A DNA stretch of 64,000 bases from Omphalotus guepiniiformis (taxonomy: Eukaryota > Basidiomycota > Agaricomycetes > Agaricales > Omphalotaceae), in assembly GCA_028554645.1 (NCBI GenBank), contig JAQOOI010000014.1, positions 124,001 to 188,000 of the forward strand, written 5' to 3'. A program made the position numbers and the translations under genes. Within the stretch, counting starts at the first letter, position 1. Every line of letters begins with the position of its first letter. Of this stretch, positions 57,938-64,000 are shown in pieces. Under the pieces are notes generated by a model that had not been told where the DNA came from, did not search any database, and worked only from the letters and a program-made list of their open reading frames with translations.

Positions 57938-58972
57938 GTGGGCCACAGTAGTGTTGTATACACTACCTGTGTTCTAAATGTTATTAGAGCATATTAGAAT
58001 CAATGTAATTATCCCAAGAATCAGGATTGAGTGAAATATGTTTTTCATGGGTGATATGTAGCTTTCCATACCAATTCCATACATCTCATAAATAACTCAA
58101 CATGAATCGCAGCAAGAATACCTTCATTGTGAATGAGGTCATATAAATCCAGGAAGTCTAACCTTCCGTGCAATTTATGAGTGCAGGGAACGGAGTGACC
58201 GGAAAGAGTTTACGTCGTTGCTGCTGCACAGCAAGTACTCTTACTAGGGATATTTGTATAGTGGAGAATATGCGTGTATTCAATAGGACAGCCCACGCCA
58301 AATGTATATAAGGCAGTCTATATGTATTGTGGAGTGAACTCCTGTTTGGCACATGGCGTCTGTGCACCTGCTAAAAAGCGGCTGGCCGAAGGCCGAGCCG
58401 CGGATTAGCCTTGCAGGCTCTGCACTCGTACCTGCCACGCGCAAGCGTTGGCCCTTGTCAAGTATGTACTAGTCATAATAGTCATGATACCATGGCAATT
58501 GTTGTTTTTGTGTTTCTTTATCAAGCGCACTGCGCCACAAAAATCTAGGGCATCCCGCCCCTGGTTTTGGTAAGTGAATGGAATTGTAGAGAGCGAAAAA
58601 AACAAAAACAAGGTCGATCCAGAACACCGATAATCCTGCTGAGTAAACGTTCCGTGGAATGGATTCATAATAAGTCTATATATGTACCGTGGGACGTGGG
58701 CAAAATGAACACGCCATGAACAGGATTTTTGTATGGAGCCAAACCTAAAGGTTGGGCAAGAATACCTTAATTGTGATGAATGAGGTCATATAAATCCAGG
58801 AAGTCTACGCGCAATGTAGGTCACACAAGTCACTACAGCTGAAGAAATGTCATGTTAATTGTCATGAAGCACAAACAAAATGGGAGGTAATTTCTGATTG
58901 TATGAAATACACTAGCTATGATGGTGAATCAATGTGCATCTAGAGAAGAATCAAAGGCTTACAGGCGACCAA
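57938..58972. other. Non-coding, with a repeated 55 bp segment
   Basis: gcaagaatacctt(c/a)attgtg followed by aatgaggtcatataaatcca occurs at 58111 and again at 58757. gttttt(c/t)atgggtgatatg (58039) recurs at 61746. No gene supported. Confidence 0.5.
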
Positions 58973-59302
58973 TTAAAGAAGTCTCACAACTTCCGGACCC
59001 TCTAACCACTCCCGTAAGGATTCCATATACTCCGGGAAGGATGTAGGTGTGTCACTAATTTCCTCAGGAGAGTCACTGGGCACTGCACTCCATCCCCGAA
59101 TGATGACACCAACACGGGAAAGTTCACCATACTTCTCCTCTGGAATCCGCTCCGCCAACTCCACGTGATCGTCCCCACCACCGTATTCCAATACGTGTTG
59201 AACGATGATAGAGAATGCACGGTGGATGCGGCCATCCCGAAGGTCAGTGTTGAGTTTGGCCAGGATTTTGTCCCAGCTGATGAAGTAACCTTTGACGTAG
59301 CG
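58973..59302 (-). CDS. Terminal exon of an orphan gene
   Basis: Minus-strand exon beginning after an acceptor (ccttccag at 59310-59303) and ending in a stop at 58973; about 109 residues, starting RYVKGYFISWDKILAKLN and including GDDHVELAERIPEEKY and SPEEISDTPTSFPEYMESLREWLEG. The composition looks coding, but upstream exons (perhaps 59303-59500) could not be joined in one frame. No family recognised. It may be the tail of a decayed gene. Confidence 0.4.
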   Translation of the reverse strand, partial: RYVKGYFISWDKILAKLNTDLRDGRIHRAFSIIVQHVLEYGGGDDHVELAERIPEEKYGELSRVGVIIRGWSAVPSDSPEEISDTPTSFPEYMESLREWLEGPEVVRLL

Positions 59303-59609
59303 CTGGAAGGAGCAATCGTTTCAGGTGAGAATGAGGAATCGCAGATGACATACCATGGTAGTCGTGGTTTGAAGTCAAGGTCGATTGCTTATGTCATCAA
59401 ACAAATACACACAATGCTTTACCTGGACGCCGCTTTGAGGCACCTTCGGTCCGATGTTTCTTGCGGAGCTGTCAGTCCGAAGTGTTTCCCTTTTTGGTAA
59501 CCGTTAAGGGTGATGTCCACGTGTCTTTCCTACCTGCTCGGGGCCTTTCCGGGTGCCAGGTTTACCGTTTGGCAGTCGAGTTGAAACATTGAGCACGAAT
59601 GGACTTTGT

Positions 59610-59755
59610 CGTCTCATTCAACTCCCTATTAACTTGCTACTATACTGTATCAAAAGTAATTTATAACTGATTGTTTGTTTCGTCTCATTCAACTCGTTAT
59701 CAACTTGCTACTATACTGTATAGTAAGATCAAAGATAATTGATAACTGAATTGTG
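59610..59755 (+). repeat. Short tandem duplication, about 71 bp period
   Basis: cgtctcattcaact and acttgctactatactgtat occur at 59610 and 59681 with small indels in the right copy. Confidence 0.85.
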
Positions 59756-60744
59756 TTTCTATCTTTACATTACATTGACAAAGCACAAATACATTCATAT
59801 CTTGCCATCTGTTACGTTGTGTGGGCTAAAAGTGGCCAGCTGCAGTTGATTCCCAGGCAGGTACGTGTTCAAGTAGCATCCTTCCTCTTTCCCCTTGTCT
59901 TCCACAACGTAGAGGTATGCTCCCTCTTTTTGATTGCCTGATCAAGCTGATGATTGTTTAATGTCTAGATAATGCAGATGGACTGTCCTCTGGTTAGTTC
60001 AATCCTCTTCCATGAACTAAATATCTGACCAGTATTCAGAACAATGAGCAGCTGGCTTACCTGCATGAGTTGTCGTTCCTGGTAACTCATGACAATGTGA
60101 ACCGTGCAGAATGCTATAGCTACGGACTTCTTCTGGAAGAACTGCACCTCCACAAACATGTGCTTGGGTTCCGCCGATTTGCGACATGGCCGCAAATGCG
60201 GTTTTCTTGGTCTCCGGGGCTCCGCGGGGATAAAAGGCACAGCATTCCGGATCTTGGCATCGGCCGCTTGGGAGCAGGGGGAGCCTTATGGCTTCAAGGA
60301 GGCGCGGAGCACAAACCGCCGGTGCCTATAATCATGGACGACCTTCCACCACCGGAAAACATTTGCGAAGATGTTCGGGTGATGACAAGTTTTAATCTGG
60401 CGGAAGTCCAGGCGATGGACCAGGTGAAAGCAGCCATCAAGAATGGTGCTTTACCGGAAAACGAGACAATCAGATGGATTGTTGCTGTTGGTCCTTACTT
60501 CTGCATCTCATCCTTTGGGCCGTTCAGCGCCGCTCATCTTCATGCCCGAGCCCATCGCCCTAATCCCAGTGCGGACGCCGTCCCAGCAGCTGAGCTGGAG
60601 GCCTTAGTGCTCACCGCGGGTGAACGAGCACTCTCAGGCAGGCTGTACCTTATTGGTACGAAGGATGCCGCCATCGCTATCCATGAGTACTTGTTATCAA
60701 CAGAACGACTTTACAGCCCTGACCTTCCCCGCAAGAAACCGTAG
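59753..60744 (+). CDS. Orphan protein, multi-exon, start uncertain
   Basis: Not recognised. Three coding blocks join in frame: up to 59913 (…QVASFLFPLVFHNVE), 59971-59994 (IMQMDCPL) and 60043-60744, with short introns using GTATGC/CTAG and GTTAGT/TCAG. The true start may lie upstream of the open frame that begins near 59753. The product has LVTHDNVNRAECYSYGLLLEELHLHKHVLG and GFRRFATWP, later MDDLPPPENICEDVR and ETIRWIVAVGPYFCISSFGPFSAAHLHARAH, ending LPRKKP. The last 135 residues could also be a separate gene from the ATG at 60334. Not similar to the small gene at 42934 in detail, though both have a short VxVGP/GFGPG-type stretch. Confidence 0.45.
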
Positions 60745-60839
60745 TTTATTGTTTTCTGGGTTTTCTATATACTACCGTCTTTTATTTTCTGTGTTCTCCT
60801 ATATAAATATACTCAGTTTGACCAATTTGTGGAATAAGT

Positions 60840-61360
60840 AATCCTCCTGACGGAGGCGCGAGCAGAGCTGATTGATCAAACCAGCGTCGATCTCCTGGTT
60901 TGGAGCTATGATTGTCGCCGCGGCATCGGTGGCGCGCCAATGAGCATTTTGATCTTCTCTCCATGCACTCCGCGCAAGCAGTCCTTTCGATCCCTGCGGC
61001 GGCCCGGCGCATAGCAGATTCTTTCGGCGGCAGTGCACCCCGTGTCGTTGTCCTGGGTAAAATTCAGCAATTGCCTGAATTGTTGGTTGCTGGAGACCCT
61101 CTTTTCTTTTGCTCGCCCCGCCAGGCCTACCATTGCTGCCCCTTCCTCGGCGAGCTGCACCCGCATAGCGGCCTCCTTCATGTCGTCCTCGGCGTGACCA
61201 TGCTGGGCCGGCTGGGTCTTCCACTTCTCTCGTGCGTTCTCGCGCTGTGCCCGGATGGTATTGGCCTCTGCTTCCCACTGCTTCTGAGCCTCATTGTAGG
61301 CTAGCCATGCCTGATCTTCCTGCTCGTCCACTGACCACGCAATCAGATGACCACGCGGTC
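60840..61360 (-). pseudogene. Inverted pseudogene fragment of the Zn2Cys6-type family
   Basis: Minus strand: ctgattgcgtggtcag (end of intron 1 of gene B) then MDEQEDQAWLAYNEAQKQW through exon 2, and the start of exon 3. The cysteine motif is frameshifted by lost bases after ggggtgc. The rest of exon 3 stops near 60840. Confidence 0.85.
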
Positions 61361-61640
61361 AAAGCACACTAGAGCTTATTAGCCAATGTAGCAAACTAAC
61401 TTTGCCACATAGATTTGCCATTTATATCCTTATCATGCAAAGTAGTTTGCTACGGTTTTGCTAATAAGCTCTAATTTGCTGAGATGCAGCAAGTGAAAGA
61501 AATCAAGGACGACTATCGGACGGTACCTGAGGGGATGATTGCTGCAGCGGAGAGGGGCCGTCGGCGTACCGCGGGGGAGCAGGGTGAGCTGGCTGCACAA
61601 CGAGCAACTTTCAGTCCGCTGCAGTAGTTTTGTATCATCT
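61361..61640 (+). pseudogene. 3' fragment of the same pseudogene, plus strand, with MITE inside
   Basis: ggtcaaagcacac (61356-61369) and aatttgctgag...caaggacgactatcgg (61474-61640) correspond to 57770-57940 of gene B, interrupted by a 104 bp MITE. Orientation is opposite to 60840-61360, so an inversion joined intron 1 to the 3' part. Confidence 0.85.
61370..61473. mobile_element. MITE copy 1 (104 bp)
   Basis: Ends tagagcttattagc and gctaataagctcta are perfect inverted repeats. Interior has tttgccatttatatccttatca and gcaaagtagtttgct. Absent from the same place in gene B, so it is an insertion. Confidence 0.85.
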
Positions 61641-62008
61641 TACATAGTGTTGTACTGAGTTCTAAACTCTGTCATAGCATGTTTGAATCAATGAAAGACA
61701 CCATACAGTATAAATATCCCAAAAATCAGGATTGTGTGAAATATGTTTTTTATGGGTGATATGGTAGCTTTCCATACCCATTCCATCAATAAATAAACTA
61801 ACATGACTCCCTTTCATTCTACCTATTCCCCCCTCTTTTATCTCTACAGCCAGCCTGACAGTGTGTCACCACTATAGTCAGGCTGGCGTAATGAATAACC
61901 AGTTTTCGCATATGCTCTATCAGTGCTGCTTGAGAGGACTATAAAGGTAATGTATGAAATGATTTCTCCATATGTCATTTGCCAAACTGGGCCAAACATT
62001 CCAAGGGT
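61641..62008. other. Intergenic, upstream of Zn2Cys6-type gene C
   Basis: No gene. aaaatcaggattgtgtgaaatatgt repeats sequence found at 58018 after gene B. cagcctgacagtgtgt and its near-inverse agtcaggctgg form a short hairpin at 61851-61884. The end carries gene C's CCAAA and TATA boxes. Confidence 0.4.
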
Positions 62009-62018
62009 ATATATATAA
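62009..62018 (+). promoter_or_regulatory. TATA box of Zn2Cys6-type gene C
   Basis: TATATATATAAC, 40 bp before the ATG at 62049; ggccaaacattcc lies just upstream. Confidence 0.6.
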
Positions 62019-62048
62019 CCCCTTGAGCAAATATGATACCCTGTACAA

Positions 62049-63455
62049 ATGTGTGCACCTGAAGAACCAACATTTGAAAATGAACACCCATATCCGGCAC
62101 TCCACAGGCAAGAACCCACACCAAAGTCAAGACCTGCTCTACCCGGCCGTCGGACGCAGGCGAATGCGGCGCGGTATGACCTTATTCAAGAAAAGATCAC
62201 CAAGAGTAAATTCACCAGCCCTTTGTGCCACACCCCCCACTGATTGCTGCATCTAGTTGAGGCTGAGGAAGAGGCTGAGTGGTTGGCGCATGACATCGCA
62301 AAGGCAGAGTGGGAGGCGGCAGTTCGTCGAGTGGATGCCGCGAGACAGGCGGCACGGGAGCAGTGGCAACAGCAGAAGGGGGAGGCAGAGCGGCGGGCCG
62401 CGGAGCAGAGCGAACAGAAAGCAGCAGGTAAGAAGAGAGCTGTGGAAGAGGGTCAGAAGGATGCAGAGGAGGAGCGTGCAGAGGCTTCCAGAAGGGACCC
62501 TGTGGAGGTCTCCAGGAAGAGAAAAAAGACCACCACAAAATCTAAAGTAAGTAGACCACAGGGGTTAGTGTTGGGCATCAACTAAATAGTGTAAATAAAG
62601 CAATCCGTGAACGACAGTGAAGGCGATAAGACGCCCGAAGAACAATGCCAGCAATGCATGGACAATGACTTGGAGTGCTCAGGCCAGCTGGAGGGGACAA
62701 ACGGAAGAGCGTGCGCGGAGTGCACGACACAGAAGGGGCAATGCTCTTTCTTGGAGCGCGCTCCCGTTGAGACTCCGTTTCCCGACCAGCTGACCTATGC
62801 GCGGAACACAGCCATTCTCACACGCCTTGACCAACTGGAACGCCGACTGCGTGCCAACGCCACAGAAGATTCTAGCGTCCGGTCATCATCCGCGGAGTAC
62901 AGCGCACTAGACACCTTACACCGCCGGATCGACGATCTTGTGGCAGAGATTAATACCACCAGAGAGGAAGTGTTTTTGGGGGGAATCTTTCAAACTGAAC
63001 GCATGCGTGACTGGTCAGTGGGGCTCGCGGGAGCCACTTGTTCGAATGACCGATCAGTGTTGTACCTTGCCTTAAGACACACCTCCCTGCTCCAGGCCCT
63101 GATGGAACGCTACCTCAGGCGCAGGAAGCAGAGCGCTTCAGATCTTGCGGAGCCAGCGATTCCCACAAGCGCCGATAGCCGCATGGTGGAGGAAGTCTGT
63201 ACAAAAACGACAGGGGAAACGCGAGTAATGATGGACCAAATCTGTGACATCCGGAAGGGAGCACTGCTGATTCCAATGGAAACTGTAGAGGCACAGACCA
63301 GGGACAGCAAGGCAGACCAACCACACATAGCGCTCTTGCGACGCCAGTGGCAACAAGCTGAAGCGGACCTCGAAAAGTCCGCCTCCGTGTCGGAGTCCTC
63401 TAGGTCGGAGACCTGGGACCCTCCTTCGGGCTCTTCGGAGTTCTGGCAACTGTGA
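62049..63455 (+). CDS. Coiled-coil protein with Zn2Cys6-type cysteine motif, copy C (433 aa)
   Basis: Exons 62049-62205, 62257-62546 and 62601-63455 join in frame; introns 51 and 54 bp. Exon 1 MCAPEEPTFENEHPYPALHRQ ends in PGRRTQANAARYD, aligned with copies A and B. Exon 2 is a charged coiled coil (EAEEEAEWLAHDIAKAEWEAAVRRVDAARQAAREQW) and ends RKRKKTTTKSK. Exon 3: CQQCMDNDLEC...CAECTTQKGQC (C-x2-C-x6-C twice), then LDQLERRLRAN and an S-rich end. The third copy of the family; the first cysteine block is less basic than in A or B. A nuclear regulator role is inferred from the zinc pattern only. Confidence 0.85.
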
Positions 63456-63498
63456 AGGACGTTGTTTATCTATATTGTCCACAATTTTGTACAAGCAT

Positions 63499-63603
63499 TA
63501 GAGCTTACATAAGCCCTTTTTGCCTTTTATATCCTTATCACAGATACATGATTGGCTAGAGATCATGCAATGTAGTTTGCTTACTGTTTGCTAATAAGGC
63601 CTA
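63499..63603. mobile_element. MITE copy 2 (105 bp)
   Basis: tagagcttacataagc at one end, gctaataaggccta at the other; interior ttgccttttatatccttatca and gcaatgtagtttgc match copy 1 at 61370. Lies 43 bp after the stop of gene C. Confidence 0.8.
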
Positions 63604-64000
63604 TTGAGAGGCCAGGTTTCTTTTTCATGTAACAAAAATGTACAAGGAGGCTCCAAAACACTCTCTCTTTGATCTGGCTCCAGAAAAGGAGCTAAAAACA
63701 TGCAATATTCACCACCAGCTCCAAAGAGAAAGTTACACTGCTGTGGGCCAAGGATTTTTGTGTGGGATTTCCGGAGGGTAGAATCTACTCGCATTTGCCG
63801 CAGATTTCCGGAAGTGAAAAGACTTCATTTTTGTATAATATCTCATAGATAAAAATAAGGAGATTCAATAGGATTTTTGCAGAAGCAGAACTACAGAATT
63901 TTAATGAAATTTATATAAAGAAAAATTGGGACAGAAAGAACAAATTTTTCCCTTTGTTTTATGTATGTAGAAAGAAATAATATTTGCCTTTTTTTCTGCC
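63604..64000. other. AT-rich, no gene seen
   Basis: ttccggagggtagaatctactcgcatttgccgcagatttccggaag (63768-63815) has ccgga at both ends. Otherwise only low-complexity A/T sequence to the window end. Confidence 0.4.

Overview
The window looks like nuclear DNA of an agaricomycete (mushroom-forming basidiomycete). Genes are broken by many 48-68 bp GT-AG introns, there is a Ty3 chromovirus retrotransposon, a short tract of the TTAGGG telomere repeat, and several multi-copy protein families without obvious function. No rRNA, tRNA, bacterial operon or CRISPR array was seen. It is accessory, repeat-rich DNA, and the paired helicase genes plus telomere-like repeat suggest a subtelomeric or transposon-rich island (inference).

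Layout. 1-6.6 kb: a gene of unknown family 'Z' (minus, cut by the window edge) lies head-to-head with a truncated SNF2-type ATPase gene (plus), with a 1.5 kb foldback palindrome between them. 6.6-8.9 kb: non-coding tandem repeats. 9.0-13.9 kb: a large gene joining C2H2 fingers, a tyrosine-recombinase (YR) core and a RecQ-like helicase, cut at its 3' end. 13.9-23.5 kb: an almost CpG-free block holding an intact 1656-residue YR-RecQ gene, a convergent 5'-truncated gene with a GQHR motif and charged tail, a roughly 440 bp direct repeat at 13.9 and 22.5 kb, and a small four-exon acidic-tail gene. 24.35-25.76 kb: a 110 bp minisatellite.

26.3-42.7 kb: a second SNF2 gene (minus) and a second Z gene (plus), again head-to-head with a foldback between them. 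The SNF2 gene is interrupted in a coding exon by a very young 6.27 kb Ty3 chromovirus (LTRs that read as identical, 5 bp target duplication). 42.9-49.2 kb: three small or medium orphan genes, a degenerate segmental duplication, a telomere-repeat tract that supplies the stop codon of one gene, and a complex inverted repeat carrying many copies of a 17 bp quasi-palindrome. 49.8-52.8 kb: a third Z gene. 53.8-63.5 kb: three paralogous three-exon genes for coiled-coil proteins with a Zn2Cys6-type cysteine pattern, a rearranged pseudogene of the same family, two copies of a 104-105 bp MITE, and two orphan genes.

Two systems deserve attention. One is the fusion of tyrosine recombinase and RecQ helicase, present as a broken and an intact copy, the intact one in a CpG-purged block that may be a mobile element. 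The other is the repeated divergent pairing of a Z-family gene with an SNF2 ATPase, with unrelated-looking palindromes inserted in both shared promoter regions. Functions of Z proteins and of the pairing are unknown; all links beyond the visible motifs and gene order are inference.
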